64,000 nt of DNA, from assembly GCA_951394405.1 (NCBI GenBank), contig OX596338.1:2852001-2916000 (forward strand), read 5' to 3'. The notes under the pieces were generated by a model. The model saw only the letters and a program-made list of their open reading frames with translations. It did not search any database and was not told where the DNA came from. The stretch is from Coprinellus micaceus (taxonomy: Eukaryota > Basidiomycota > Agaricomycetes > Agaricales > Psathyrellaceae). Positions within the stretch are counted from its first letter, which is position 1. Each line of letters starts with the position of its first letter. A program made the position numbers and the translations under genes. Shown here in pieces: positions 1-13,261 of the stretch.

Positions 1-195
1 TTTTGCAGCATCTCTCGTCCAGGCATGTACTTTGGAGTTCTTTTGATTCGCGGAAGCTTGAAGGGGCAAGTTGAAAGGAGGAGCCTCGCGTGGGAACTGC
101 TGAGTGGAGAAGACCTGCTGGATTCGAAGGTTTCTTACCTCAGTGCTAGCTCGTGCCTCCAATTTTCCTTGTCTTCTCCCGTCTCCATTGCCTCG

Positions 196-2890
196 ATGTT
201 GGGCTCTCTCCAGGTCCTCCAGAACACGGCCCAACAGCAGCAGAACCAGCAACAACAGCAAGGCCAGCAACACCTTCAGGGCCAGCAAGGCGGCCCTCCT
301 CCACCACCACCCCAGAATGGCCAAGACTTCACACTTTCGAGCGTTCTCCATTTCCTCCAGACCGAATGGAGACGGTATGAGCGCGACAGAAACGAATGGG
401 AGATTGAGCGAGCAGAAATGAGGGTGAGTGCGTCCACGTAGCCCGCGCACTCGCGTCTGACTCGCTGTCCGGCAAGGCTCGAATTGCCCTCCTCGAAGGA
501 GAACGGCGCTCCTTTGAGAACATTAAACTCGACTTAATGCGTCGCATAAAAATGCTTGAATACGCTCTGCGCATGGAACGGTGAGGCACGCCCTTTCGCC
601 CTCTCGGCCGCTTTGACTCAACGTACACGTCGATAGGTCGAAGCAGTTGACTCAGCCCTCCTCCTCATCCAACGCCTCGAGCAAACTTTCGTCCGGACAA
701 GCCCCAGGCATCGGTGGCGGTCAGAAGGAGGATTCTTTGAGCCAGAAGGGGGGTAGTGGCGGAAGCTCTCCACGGAGCGAAGGTGAATGACCATTCGAAC
801 CATTGGCATTGCTCGTTCTGACTCGTCCGCAGACTCACCTCTACCAGACAGCCGACTGCCTAACGGGGTTGCTACTAACGGTCCTACTGGTAGACCGAAT
901 TCGTGGGGTCCCGGGAACTGGGTTGGCGGTTCAACGGGCGCCTCTGGAGCTGCGCTCGGGAAGGCACCCCCTGGCAGAGATCCGAAAAGCAGGGCGCGGA
1001 GTCGGGATTACCTCAAACAGTACGCCCATCCATCTCCATATATATATTCTCTTCTCCCTGATCACCATTCAAAGGTGTTTGCAAGAAATATCCTATCTAA
1101 CATCCCCTCAAGCTATGAACCCTCTCCCCAACCGACCTATCATTACGGGTCCCTCTGTCACAATGGCTATTCCCAACGTTCCTTCCTTTGAGTCTATGCC
1201 ATACAACGGGAGACCTCGAAAGCTTTTACCAGAAGCTGGCAAGGAGTTTCCGATAGTCAACGGCCTGAACAGCCAGGTCCCCGGCATTCCTCATCTCCAG
1301 GGTGGTGATCAAAACGGGAATCTCGGAGCCTCAATGTCAGCGTCCCAAACGCCCCCGCCTTCTCAGCAACAAGTCTTGGATCACAGTTCGGAGGGTGGTG
1401 TAGCAGAGAAGGAGGCTGAACATGAGAACAGTGGGACAGCCATTTTCCGGCCTGGCGATGATTGGAAAGAGAAGCTTCGACAATCGCATGAAGCCGCTCA
1501 GAACCGTGCAGCCCATCGCTCGGAAGGTTCATCAGAGGTGGTAGGATGGGCGGAGGACGGGGAGCTGAAAGAAGACGAGGGGATCGAAGACGAAGAGGGC
1601 GTTACGGAGGGTGAGGGCGTAAAAACTTGGAAGCCTAAAAAGACTTTAAGAAAGTGAGCCATTTACATTTGAACTTCATATTGGCTTGCGCTTACTTTGA
1701 ACCAGTCACCTGGATGCCGTCCGAGCCGTAGCGTTCCACCCAACCGACCTCTGTCTGGCAACGGGCGGAGATGACTGCACGGTCAAAATTTGGCGCATGG
1801 AAGTATCGGCGCTGGCGTCTTCCAGGTACGTTTAGCGGCCAATAACCCTATCGTTTCGTGTGCTGATCTTCGGAAAGCGCAAGACCAACAACCGAGGTGG
1901 AGCCACAGTTGACTTTGCGGGGGCATTCCGCCGCCATTACCCGTCTCATCCACTCACCGTCGAAGGGGCTGTTATACTCGGCGTCGCTGGACTTATCGAT
2001 TCGGGTATGGGCGCTGCCTTACCCTTCTCACACGACTTACGCGCCGTACGACGATACCCGCTCAAGAGGGGAACTCATCGGCCACTCTGATGCTGTTTGG
2101 GATCTTGCTCTCGTGCATGATGAGAGTACGCTCATCAGTTGCGGCGCAGATGGCGCTGTCAAGGTGTGGGACGTCAGTGGGCCATCAGGGGGAGGATCTT
2201 TGAAGTTGACGTGGGGTTGGAACGGTGTGGTGGAAAATCCTGATGACCTCTCGGAAGAGGCCAGCGGGCCTGGTGCGACTGCGGTCGAGGCAATCAAGGC
2301 GGACCTCAAGAAGGTCGCTGTGGCATACCAGAACTCTGTGGTCAAGATTTTCGAGATCGAGACTGGGAAGGAGGTTGCCAAATTGAACAGCGATATCAGT
2401 TACGGTGAGCTCCTTCCTGCTTTGCCGTCATATCGATGAACGGTGGCTAAAGCTACCTCTCAGATGGCACACCTGCTACACAAATCAATTGTGTTACATC
2501 TCATCCTACCATGCCTATCCTGGTCACCGGCCACGAGGACAAGTATATTAGAATTTTCGATCTCATCACAGGTATGTTCCGCGCACTAACTTCGCCCTTC
2601 CAACTTTGCTAATGGTTTGCCTTTTAGGCCAATGCACACATTCTATGCTCGCACATCTCGACGGTGTGACATCGTTGTCTATTGACTTGGCCGGCTTCTC
2701 GCTCGTGTCAGGTAGCCACGACTGTTCTGTGAGGTTCTGGGATCTTTTAGGCTCGCGCTCGTGTGTCCAGGAGATCTCGAGCCACCGAGAGAAAGCCAAG
2801 GAAGGCGTGTTGGATGTCGAGTTTCACCCTTCATTACCATTCATGGCCAGTGCTGGTGCGGATGGGGTGGTCAAGCTCTATGCTTCATAA
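196..2890 (+). CDS. STRN: Striatin-family STRIPAK scaffold protein
   Basis: Scaffold of the STRIPAK phosphatase/kinase complex, which in fungi governs hyphal fusion, sexual development and polarity. After a Q/P-rich leader comes the striatin N-terminal block with the [19 protein letters not shown] core and a coiled coil through [15 protein letters not shown] disordered middle follows (block [16 protein letters not shown]), then KTWKPKKTL and a C-terminal WD40 propeller ending in VKLYAS. Introns are visible at about 424-476, 582-637, 782-831, 1020-1075, 1656-1705, 1827-1882, 2405-2462 and 2571-2628; each restores the frame. The start at 196 gives [10 protein letters not shown]. The frame stays open upstream to 25, so an earlier start or exon is possible. 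Family assignment is firm; the N-terminus is less so. The 3' end faces the phosphodiesterase gene. Confidence 0.93.
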
Positions 2891-3391
2891 CCTTCCTCCC
2901 ATACTCCTCTCACGCTGCATGTGTGTATTATTCTTTATTCAATATGAGGTTTTCTATACTTATTTGGGACAGGATCGTACTGTTTGCATCGGCGATAGTG
3001 TCGACGTTGCTTTCCTTCGAGCTTGTGTTTTGTTTCTTTCCTATTTCGCTATTCGTCGTCCTCGTTTTCATGACCGATATGTAAACACTATACCTTTACG
3101 CAGTGTCTCTTCGTCGTCTCTCGTTTCATGTCGATGCTGCACGTAATGACATATGTATGCCCTCTTCTGCCGTAAAACACTATTGGATTGTGACGAGCTA
3201 TGGCTACAAGAAGGTCCGAAGGGTCGTGGTCGTGGTGACTGGTAACTAGAAATACAATTGGGAGAGGTAACTTGAATCCCATAGATATCCTGGAATGCCG
3301 GGGCGAACATCAATACCGTAAATGAAGTGCGAAATCATGAATCTTGTGAATCGAATAAATATATGCGTGAAGTGTTGAGATGCTCAGAGTC
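2891..3391. other. Convergent 3' intergenic spacer
   Basis: Spacer between the 3' ends of the striatin and phosphodiesterase genes. It is T-rich next to the striatin stop. Short open frames have no recognisable content and no plausible splice continuation. Probably the two 3' UTRs. Confidence 0.6.
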
Positions 3392-4732
3392 TTAGATATC
3401 TATAGGCCGTGGTTAGCACATATGCTTGTTGGGAGGGACTTGACACTCACGAATGTACATGCCCTGCTGTACTGCCAATACGTCGCAACCTAGATCCTTC
3501 GCTTCTACGAGCGACCGGACCTGCTCTAGGATAATCTCGCGTGTGGGTCTTCCGTCTTTGGTTGGTGCATCTTTGCAGTGGGTGATGTAAACCGTCAAAC
3601 CCGACAACGCACCGCGAATGTCGGTAGGCCCCGGTAGTCTCCTCTGTCGCTTCCTCGTGTGGCGTGTAGGGGCGTCCGAAGCATGGCTCGATGGCCTGGT
3701 TTTTCGCACCTCAGTGGCTAGAGCAACGAGCTCGTCGAGGAGATGCTCTGGCGTGAGATGCCCGAAGAGTTGGTTGTCTGGACGCCCAGAGGGATATGAG
3801 CATTCGATGAACACGGCACGTAGGGTATCGGGGATTTTGGGTGCTGCTGCTCGCCAGACGTTGATGCTTTGAGGCTTGTCGGCGATGGAGTCTGGCTCGA
3901 CGTCCCCGAAGAACAAGAACTCGGTCCCGCTGAGATCGTGTCGGACGAAGTAGGCAGAGGATTCGTAGGGACCATGATCGTTAGCGCCGTGGTTCAGGGG
4001 AAATATTTGGACCGAGATATCAGGGAGGATGGGGTTGTAGCCACTATCGGGTTTTAATCTAAGGTGAGTCGATGTTAACACTTAGCCGTCGTGTGACATG
4101 TTCCGGAACACCTACGTTGAATATAGCAGCTTGTATTCGTCGTCTTCCTCGTTCCAGGAGGCCAGGTTCGGCCATATACGGTCATTAAAGACGGAGGCAA
4201 TGTCCTTGAGGGTCTGTTCCACGGCGTATATTCGTTTTCGAGGACCAGCTAGCGAGCCGGCCGATACGACCAAACCGTTGATGTGATCTAAATGGGCGTG
4301 CGTGATCAAGAAACACCTGTAGGCGCTCGAGATGAGTCTTGTTCTTCGACCGTTTAGCGAGCACCCTGCAATCCACATACCGAATGGCGTTGTACACGTC
4401 TGTTGCTGACAAGGTCCGGCCTTCATGATCATTGTCGTCTGGGGATACGAACAGGCTTGGTTTCCGTTCCAGAATACCTCGAAGAGCCCCCTGCCCAGAG
4501 CCTAGGAGAGTCAGGTAAAGATAAGCCCAGAGAGAGAGTGACGTGATGCACATACCTGCTTCAAGCGCCAGAACACCGTCTTCCCACTGGGCGGGGTGGG
4601 GCTTGACGAGATATCTGGCCGACGTTGGGTCAACTGTGCGTACGGGCCCGGAAATCGAGAAGCTTACGCTGAGAGATTCGTCTCGTCTGGGCCTCCTCCT
4701 GCGCCCACAACAACAAGATCGAAGGCCGTCAT
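3392..4732 (-). CDS. PDE1: 3',5'-cyclic-nucleotide phosphodiesterase, class II
   Basis: Low-affinity cAMP phosphodiesterase of the class II metallo-beta-lactamase fold (PF02112), hydrolysing cAMP to 5'-AMP. The start chosen gives MTAFDLVVVGAGGGPDE, matching the position where family members begin. Next come LALEAGSGQGALRGIL and the metal-binding signature THAHLDH, then FPLNHGA, FLFFGDVEPDS and VFIECSYPSGRPD, the usual order of core blocks. An intron separates NAIR from CFLITHAHLDH. A last short intron (about 3401-3446) lets the protein end in QQGMYIHI, the normal family C-terminus; reading through it adds an untypical tail. The same frame is open upstream to a Met at 5002, which would add about 90 residues; I read that as leader sequence. 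Functionally linked to the PKA catalytic gene at 19.7 kb. Confidence 0.9.
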
Positions 4733-5172
4733 GGGTGGAGAAGGAGGAGGGGGAGTTGGTTCCTGGCGGTGCTCGCTGATGATGGCGCTGTTTGCCTCCG
4801 ACGACGCTTGATGGGCAGTGTTCATCTTGACGCCCCAGAGTCCGGAGACGACGACGATGTCGAGGAGGTCATGGCATCGGCTGGCGAGGCGCTTAAATAG
4901 CGAGGGGCGGCCTTGTTGTGCGTCTTGTTTTCGAGACCAGGGCATGTACGTTGGGGGGCGGTGTTCAAGCGGCGTTGCAGTGCTGAGACGGGTCAGTAGC
5001 ATGGACGTTTTATTGCAGATCGAAATATATATCTGGCATAAGAAGGACCAAGCAGGTTATCAGACTCTGTGAATTGGGCCCTTTGTTTGCCATTGACAAC
5101 CGAACCAGCGCGCATCACCCGAATGGTTCCCAGACCCGTTGTGCAGGTTCGTTCCCGACCACCATTATAGCC

Positions 5173-8133
5173 ATGGTCGATGTCGACCACGCTCGTAGAA
5201 TGTCCACAGTGTCCATTGCATCAGCTTCGACAGCGTCGACAAATGTATCGATGGCCTCAGCTGGGAGCTCCCAGGCGCAGGAGCAAACTATTCTCAAAAA
5301 CAAGCGCGTCTTCAAGTACTTTCTCAGGTCTTTTGAGGACCCAAGCAAACCAGAGCTGTTCAAGGATAATGCTATCAAGTTCGCCAAATGGCTGGAGAAT
5401 CCCAGGGGGTATTATGACAAGGCTCGACCAGAGGTACGTATTCGATCCAAGCGCAACTCCGTATTGGCTGAACTGGCCGCCGCAACAGATCATGAGGCTC
5501 GCAATGGTATGAGCACAGTGGTCCAAGCAGGGCATCGGTCGCTTAGCGATTCATACAGACAATTCAAACTACTCTACGTAAACAAATCGGGATTTCAGAG
5601 AGTTTGGCCGTTCCATTTCCACTGGAGGCTCACATGCATCACCCGATGAGCCAGCACTATGTCAAGCTAGTTCAAACCATCCACAAATTCCGCAATCTCT
5701 TCGTCGAACCAGACCTGCAAAGTCAGTCACACCTTCCGTCTATTGTATGCGGCTCGACTCAATACCAGTCCTCGTGTAGGCCTCCTGAAAAAATTGTTTG
5801 AATCGGCCAATCTCCCGTCAGAAGACGTCACCCCACCCGCTGGCGGGTCTGCTCAGAGTCCTCCAATAGCATCGTAATTGCCATATTCCTTCGCCTCCGT
5901 CCCACAATCATTAATTCCCGGATAGTGCTTCCCCAAGGGCCACTGGACCGCCACAGCAAGGTGTCGTCGATGAACAACGCCCTCCCAATATAGGGTCTCG
6001 ATTTACCGAGCCCGCTCCTGCAAACGTGCCTCCAGCACAAGCCAACCCTTCTACGTCCATGCAATCGGCGACGCCGCAACCTCATGCACACACACAAGGG
6101 CAGGGCACCGCTTCGTCTTCTGGGAATCCTGCTTCCACTCGTAGTGCAGCGCAAACAAATCGACCCAATCTCCAAGATGCATTCTCGATCCCCGGGAGGA
6201 CGGGATCGGCTGACCAAGTGCGTAGCTGCGCAAGAGAATTGATTCATCACAAGCGCGTGCCACTGACGCGGACTGGCATAGTTCGAGAGGGTAATGATTG
6301 GATCTTCTGTGACACCTTCAACATCTGGTGCTACGCTGGCAGAAGCATCGCCCCTGAAAAAGAAGAAGAGGAAGAGAAAGGTCAACCTTGACATCTCAAA
6401 GTATGAAGATCTGGACGTGAAATTCTTCCTGGCCAAACAAGAGCAGCTCCAGTCGCCCACCTTACCTCCACCACCAGCACCTTCCATTTCTGGCGTCGCT
6501 GTAATAAGCGCCCAAGCGCCGGGGGCTAAGCAGAGGTCTGATGGGACATTGCCCACCTCAAAGGAAGTCATTATACTTGACACACCCTCACCGCAGGTTG
6601 CTCCTGTCGTGATTAAACCCGAGCCGCAAGAGGCCACGCTCCCGCCTCCCAAACGCTTTACCCCACATGAAGTGATCGATCTAACTTTGTCTGATGATGA
6701 GGACTCTATGGCGGTCGATCGGGCGCTAACCGCAGATGTAGCGGAGGAGTCGAGTGCATCGATGGACGTCGACGCATCGACTCCCCCACCACCGGAGACG
6801 GGCCCTCAAGCTCAAGCCGAACACTCTATCGATGCTCAGACTGTCCAAGTCGAGCCTCCAGAGGAAGCTCCGAGTCATGAGGCCCCTTCACAGCCGCCAA
6901 AAGTGGACGAAGTTTCTAGTAGTGAAGTACAAAGGCATGAATCTGGAGAGGCAGATATGGAACTTGCTTCCCAGAGCAGCAGGCACGCGACCGAGGAAGT
7001 CCCTATGGAATTAGATTCCGCGCCTGCAACTACCACATCGCCGCCTCCAGCACCTGTAGCCGAACCAGACACTACCCCAAAGGCAAACAAAATCGCACAA
7101 GCGAGTCCTGTGGATGTCCTCCCAGCCATTGTTAGACCAGAAGGAGATGCAGCTTCCGCAGAGAACGCAGGCGAGAGGCATGAGCCTAAGCACCCTGAGC
7201 CCATTGGTATGAATGTGGAACAAGAGCAACCTCGCGAACCTGTGCCTGCCCCTCCCGCGCGGGCAATACCATCAGGTGCGTGGTCCATATCTTGTATACA
7301 GGCTTTTGACCTGGCGAGAACGTGGTCTGACTCATGGTCATGGGTGTAGGGATCTATGGAAATGAAATGCAGGTCATGGCGTTCGAACGGGGAAGTACGA
7401 GTAAGAGCCGATTGGCCTTTGAGCTCAACGTGGACGAGGAGCAATACAAGTCGATCGTGATATGGAGAGAGCAAACGGCCTCGACCCCGTAAGTAGCTAA
7501 CTCCACATTGTTCTTCCCAGCTGTCCCTGGTCCGGGTTGATTGCGTATGGCTCACTCACTGACTTGGTTCGCCCTTGTAGGGACCTGAAATGCAGCCTGT
7601 GCATATCCTTGGCATGCTATCCACTATCCAAGATCGATCCTGCGATCCCGCTGGAACCACAACTCGCACACCTTGCTTCGTCGTGGCCGGATGAAGGCGG
7701 TCTGACTCTGAAGGTCGAGTTCAACTCGAATATGGAGGCCTTCTCGCTTTCACCTCCGCTTTTTGTAAGTCCTTCCACTTCCCATGAAGGGATCACGTTG
7801 TGGATCCTCTTGCTAACTAAAGTTTATTCTTGTTGTCAATCCAATTAAAAACACACCATTCCCTCCCGTTCAATGTTTCAGGTCTCCCCCGACTCGACGA
7901 TCGACCTCTCCATGTTCATCAAGGTCGGACAGAATCAGTTCTTCATTAACCACTACAAAGATTGGACAGAGTATGTATTCGTACTGTTGCGTCACTGGCC
8001 TACGGAGAAGCAGATCGAGGATGTGGAGACGAAGAGGAGTGAGGAGGAGGCGTGGCAGCAGTGGCTGAAGGAGATGATGCAGCCTATCAAAATCGACTTA
8101 CCCCAACTCCACCTGCAGACACTTGTCGATTGA
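5173..8133 (+). CDS. Unrecognised basidiomycete protein with charged low-complexity middle
   Basis: I do not recognise this family. The start at 5173 has a good context (gccATGg) and gives MVDVDHARRMSTVSIASAS. Residues around 40-90 are compact and hydrophobic (FKYFLRSFEDPSKPELF, FAKWLENPRGYYDKARPE). A long disordered P/S/E-rich region follows, with a basic cluster KKKKRKRK likely to be a nuclear localisation signal and acidic repeats (VIDLTLSDDED resembles a SUMO-interacting motif). The C-terminal part (about 7350-8133) is globular: GIYGNEMQVMAFERG, then DLSMFIKVGQNQF and WTEYVFVLLRHWPTEKQ. About ten short introns are needed; those around 5430-5500, 5550-5960, 7275-7350, 7490-7580 and 7765-7885 are visible. 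A nuclear role is inference from the basic cluster only. Exon joins in 5.5-6.0 kb are uncertain. Confidence 0.72.
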
Positions 8134-8733
8134 TTGAGGATCCAGGCCCGGCTCATAAAACTCAGCGCCTGATTCCAGTGAGTTGGCGCGTGGACCACCT
8201 ACTGGTTTGAATATATATACGAGTTTACCGTAGGGCATCTCGGAGTTCACACACACTGGACCATTCGCGCCTAGTCGGCCACTAGCGTCCGTTAACGAGG
8301 GTAATAGTATTGGATTGCAGATTCGTACGGGTAACATAATAGGATAGGCGTGTCCATGGGATTTAATGAGTGTGAAGAGCGAAGCACAAAAAGCCTCGCA
8401 CGTAAAAAGATGAGGGGAATCAACGGCACAACGAAATGAGTGGGCAAAACGACAGCCCCGGTAAACATGTAGCCGTAAAGTGTGAGGCAGAATCTGCGTA
8501 CAGGCTTGAGGATGCACGCATAGATCAAGTAAAGTAACAGAACATTGAATGGGTAAACGATCGTTGGCGGTTTAAGGAGAAAGGAATGGCAAGGGAGATG
8601 AATCGAATGATAGAGACATCATTTAATAGCGTCGTTCTTCTTATCCAATTAGAAGAGGGTAAGAGTAAAAAAGAGAGTACGTGGTGGGACGATGAGGAAA
8701 GGAGAAAATACCGACTAGGTTTCGTAGCATTGT
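8134..8733. other. Convergent 3' intergenic spacer
   Basis: Tail-to-tail spacer between the unrecognised gene and EDE1. No reading frame with recognisable content; probably both 3' UTRs. Confidence 0.55.
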
Positions 8734-11700
8734 CTACGAGGTCTGGGCCAACAAACTGTTCAAGGCACGCTGGACATCATAACTGTACTTTTCGAGCGCG
8801 ACAACAGCCTGACCCCGGCTGAAGCCCATCGCAGTGAGGACCTTCACAGGTTCAACATCATCATCCGTTGCAGGTGTCGGCATACGCTCAATTTGCTCAG
8901 GCATTGGGCTCAGGTGCGTCGAAGGGGGGGTAGGCATAGGCTCGTGTTGCTGCTGCTGCTGCTGCTGCTGTTGCTTCTTCTTCCTCCCAAACGGAAGCCT
9001 CAACTGTGGGAACTGGCGGTCAGAAACACGAAAAGGAATGCGTTATTTCCTCATCACGAAACGATGGATGGAACGGGCTACTTACGCTGATCTTGCTATG
9101 CCGGGGTGCAGGTTCTTTCGGTTTCTCACTCGCGGCCTCTTTCGAAGAGGAAGTGGAGAGGCGGGGTTTAGGTACAGGAGAGCCTGTCCGCTGAGGCACA
9201 ATGCGGTCCGTCTGGAAGGGAGAGGCCGGTCGCTGATGGGCACTCGAAGGACGAGGGGCAATGATCGCACTTGGAGATGCGGTGGGGCTCACAGTTGGAA
9301 AAGGATTGTTGGATGCACCGTTGGTCGGAGGGGACTGAGCTTGTGGGGCAGTCGCTGGTCTCGGAGATGGACTGCGTTGAGCAGCTGGAGCTGGCGGGTT
9401 CAAGGTCGAGGCGAGGTCGTTTGTGAAGGCGTCATCGAAAGAAACGTTCGGGTTGGCCGAAGAGTCAGAGGTCTGGGCGGGCTGGGGTACAGGAGCAGGC
9501 GCCGAGAGGGGCTTCAGGGCTTCCGCATGACCGTTGAGCCCCGAAGCGGTGAAGAGCGCATCGAAGGTGGAACCGACCGCAGGGGGAGCGACGGCGAGTG
9601 CAGGTGCAGGCGCAGGGGCGGAACCGTTTGACGATAGACCTTGTTCCTCCTTCGCTGCAGCAAAGTCGAAGCTGTCTTCGAAAGCAGATTCAAACGAGAA
9701 GGGCTGAGCGGTTGGCGCCACTGAGGAAGTGGGGGAAATCTTGCCAAGAGCCTCGTCGAATACGTCGACACCAGCTACGGGAGCGGCGGGGCTTCCAGCA
9801 TTGGGAGCTGGCAAACCGTTGCCGTTGGTCTGGGGAGACGAGATAGGCCCTCCGAAAATGTCGTCGAAATTGTCCTCCGTTTGCCCCACCTCCGGTTTCC
9901 CAGTCTCCTCAGCCTTGGGTGGCTCACTTCCAAAAATGTCATCGAAAGAATCGGCTCGCTCTAGGGCAGCCTCAGGAGCGACTGTCTTGTCCTGTTGGGC
10001 CAGAATAACGCTCTGCCTGACCTTGCTCAAAGGAACTTCATCCTCGTCCTCACTGTCCGAATCCGACTCGTCGACCTCCAATTCCTTGGCATGATTATGT
10101 TCATCGAAGCTGAACGCAGCGTCGAAATCAGTGCTGGCCGCAGCCGTTGGCTTGTCCTCCCCCTCCTTGGATTCGACTTTGCCAACCTCGGGGGCCTTGG
10201 GTGGTTCGTCAAGTGCGAAGGTAGAAGTGAAGTCATCGATAGGGGGGTACGCCTTCGCCTCGAGCGACGGCGAGAGGTGAGCGCTCGTAGGGGGAGTGTG
10301 GAAGAGCTCCGTCTCGTTGGCCGTGTTGGGGGACGCCGGGGTATCATCAGGTGCCAACTGTCCATTGGGGACTTCGAGGGTCGTCAGTTGAGCGGGCTCG
10401 GGGCTGTCGTAGGCGAGACCCTCCAGAGATCCAGCTTTGGGCTCCTCGACGAAGGGCGTGGTGTCAAAGATATTGTCGTCGTCCAAAGCGGGCTGAGGTT
10501 CGGTCTGGAGGGTAGCAGACGGGCTGGAGAAGGTGGCGAAGGGAGACTGGGAGCGGGGAGTAGAATTACCGGCCTTGAGACGGTCGAAGGGGTTGTTGCT
10601 CCTGACACTGGTGGAAGGAGATGCTGCAGTGACATCGGGGGTAAGGGGGAGGGGCTGAGCTGCCGCAAAGCTCAAGGAGTCCGCAGGCGAGGCGAGGCGT
10701 TCAAAGGGAACCGGGACAGGAGAGGTCTGCGAAGGTACAGGGGAAGCAGAAGGAAGGAAAACGGGGGTAGGCAAAGCGTCGATGCTCGCAATAGCCGCAT
10801 CGACTTCGCCCTGTTCCTCAGTGATAGCATTCAACTCAGCCGTAGCCTCTTCGTACTCCTTCTGAGCCTTCGCCCTATCCGCCTCCTTGGAGCTGAGCTG
10901 CTTCTTCGCGATCGCAAGCAACCCCTTCTGCTGCTTAGCGTCCTTCTTGAGCTTTTCGACTTCAGCCTTAATGGCGTCGGCTTCCTTGCCGGTCTCGATC
11001 ATCCTCCGGTGCAAATCGCGCGCATCTTCCTTGTCGCGCAGGAACGCGCCTTCGACCTCAGACCTCTCAACCTTCAACGCGCTAAGGTCGCTTTCCGCGC
11101 GAATCAACTCTCCCCTTGTCTCCGTGATTTCAGCCTGCTGCGTGGCGTGTCGCTCTTTGAGACTTGTGAGCGTGTTGGACTCGCCCTCGTACGCAGCTTT
11201 GGCGGTCGACAGCTGCATTTGCAAGGACTGCAACTGCTGAGTCTGCTCCGCCACCTTGTCTTCCAAATTGCGACGTTCAGCCTTCGCCGCTTCCAGAGAC
11301 ATGGTGGTGGAGCTAAGCTGGTTCTTGGTGTTGCCAATCTCAGCTGACTTGTCTTGGAAGGGCTGGGCGGGAGGTGCCGGCTCGTCATCATCCAAGAAAT
11401 TAGCAGGCGAGCCTATGGCGATTGGTATCAGTACCGGTTCATTATCAACCGACCGAAATATGTGGACGCATACCGGTGTACGTAGGAGCAACGGGCTGCT
11501 GCCTAAAGGGGTCGGGTTGAGGGGATTTGGCGCCAGTGCGCTGGGCGCTAAGCACCGACATGGCCCCAGTTTGCTGTGGCTGGAGAGGAGGCGGGAATAC
11601 GCCGGTCGTCTGCGGCGACACCGCCGATAGAGGAGGGCTGTCATCGAATGAGAACAAATCCCTGACTGGTTCCGGCACAGCTGGCTGCTGTTGACCAAGG

Positions 11701-13027
11701 CGCGAGCGCATCGAGGGCGGAATAAGGGACTGCGGTAACTGAGAGGGGATCTCGGTGCCAGCCAGCTTCTTCTGGATAAGATGCATGGCTACAGCAAAGC
11801 CATCCCGAGTGAGTCGGCCGTCGTTGTTGAGGTCAGAGAGGTCCCAAACAGTGGCCAGGATTTCTCCGGGCAGCCCGGACTGGAGCATGAAGGGCACAGC
11901 AACATCGCCCTCAATGAATCCCACCTTCAGAGTGTCCAAATTATCGAACCAGCCATCGAAAGTCGTCTTTTCGGCCGGGGTGACATCCCATGGTTGAGGT
12001 GCAGGCTGAACCGGTGTCTGGAACGGGCTGGCGAGCGCGGATGGGCGAGCGGGAAGAGCAGGCGCAGGACGCGATGGAACCGACGAGCCGGACATCCCGG
12101 TGTGGTTGGGTTGGAGTACTTGACTTCGTTGGCCGGTGCCCTGGGCCTGAATGCTGAAGGAACTTTGCTGAGGGCTGAACTGGCCGCTGTTTCCTGACAG
12201 GTGCGACGCGACAGCGCCACCGGCTTGCTGATAGAGACCAGGGGGTAGCGAAGTCGGGATGAAGGAGATCGTCTTTGACATGAGCCCGTTGATAAAGAAC
12301 ATTCCGATGGCGAAATCGACCTGGTCGAGGGCGCCTCTGTCTTGGGTGTCGGCTAGATTCCTGTGGCGAGCGCGTTATGTCCAGTCGTATCGAACCACAG
12401 CACATAGACATACCAGATCTGCAGAAGCTGGTCATTTGGCAATTTCGACTTGAGGAAGATGTCCCTCGACTTGTCACCTATAGAGGGGTTCGTCAATACG
12501 ATCGAATGAAAGCTGCAAGGGCTCCATACCACTCAGTAGACTATTGACGGGACCGGCGCGACGGAAGATGTTGAGGTACTTGTCTCTATCCTGTGGCGTC
12601 AAGACCGGGAAGAGGGGCAGTGGTGACTTCGGCAACGACATCCCAGTATTCTGTTGCGCAATACTGTTGATTCCCTCAATCTTCGCCAGAGGACCCGCTG
12701 CGAAAGTCACCGTAAGCGCGCGACCAAAACGACCTTGTGTGGGGACGTACGCCTCTCCAACAGCTCCTCAGAGACTTTCCGGCCAGCCTGCGCCCAGCCA
12801 ATCAACCTGACTGCTTTCGCGACGCCCTTCTTGGAAAGCCACCCGTTGTTTTCTTCGTCTGCCATTGCCCAGATTTCGGCCAGCACGCTCGGTTGGAGCT
12901 TGGTCCCGTCGAATACCTTGACCGCAGCATCGCCTGTGACGACGCCGAGCTTCTGGGGATCGGCATACTGGAAGACCTGGTGCACGAGAGTGGTCTCGGC
13001 CGGTGTGGGCGAGAAAGAGGAAGGCAT
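8734..13027 (-). CDS. EDE1: EH-domain endocytic scaffold, EDE1/Eps15 type
   Basis: Early-arriving scaffold of clathrin-mediated endocytosis; its EH domains bind NPF peptides of cargo adaptors. Three EH domains are readable: EH1 (LVHQVFQYADPQKLGVVTG ... VLAEIWAMADEENNGWLSK), EH2 (YLNIFRRAGPVNSLLSG ... FLKSKLPNDQLLQIW) and EH3 (FDGWFDNLDTLKVGFIEGD ... VWDLSDLNNDGRLTRDGFA). A long coiled coil follows (about 11390-10800, heptad-rich with QLQSLQMQLSTAK). Then comes a disordered S/P/A/D-rich region with repeated FDDIFG and FDDAF motifs. A polyglutamine run of nine lies at about 8947-8973. The C-terminus is a UBA domain, VKVLTAMGFSRGQAVVALEKYSYDVQRAL cut by no intron. Order and length match fungal EDE1. 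Introns fall near 12.75, 12.5, 12.4, 11.45 and 9.03 kb. A 450-codon open frame on the opposite strand is a shadow. Confidence 0.94.
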
Positions 13028-13261
13028 GGAGGGGTATATGGGAGGGGTAGAGTGCGGTCGTAGTCGTCGTGTCGCTTACACAAGAGATATGTCAGAGCAC
13101 CAGGACAGTCGGGGCGATAGTTCTTCCCACAGTCGCACGTGGACCGCGTGGCACGCGTCGGCCAATAAAGGTTTGGGTTCACTTGTTCTCTTTACCTTTT
13201 CACCTCGACTGTTTCCTCCTTTACTTTCTTTTTCATTACGATATCCTCCACGACATATAGA

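Noticed and set aside
25..195. N-terminal extension of striatin
   Set aside because: Frame is open but the sequence shows no striatin-like content before the Met at 196; probably leader or intron.
5828..6652. 274-codon open frame on the minus strand
   Set aside because: Antisense to the exons of the unrecognised gene; its sequence looks compositional.
9995..11347. 450-codon open frame on the plus strand
   Set aside because: Lies wholly antisense to the coiled-coil and disordered part of EDE1; low-complexity R/G/L composition typical of a shadow frame.
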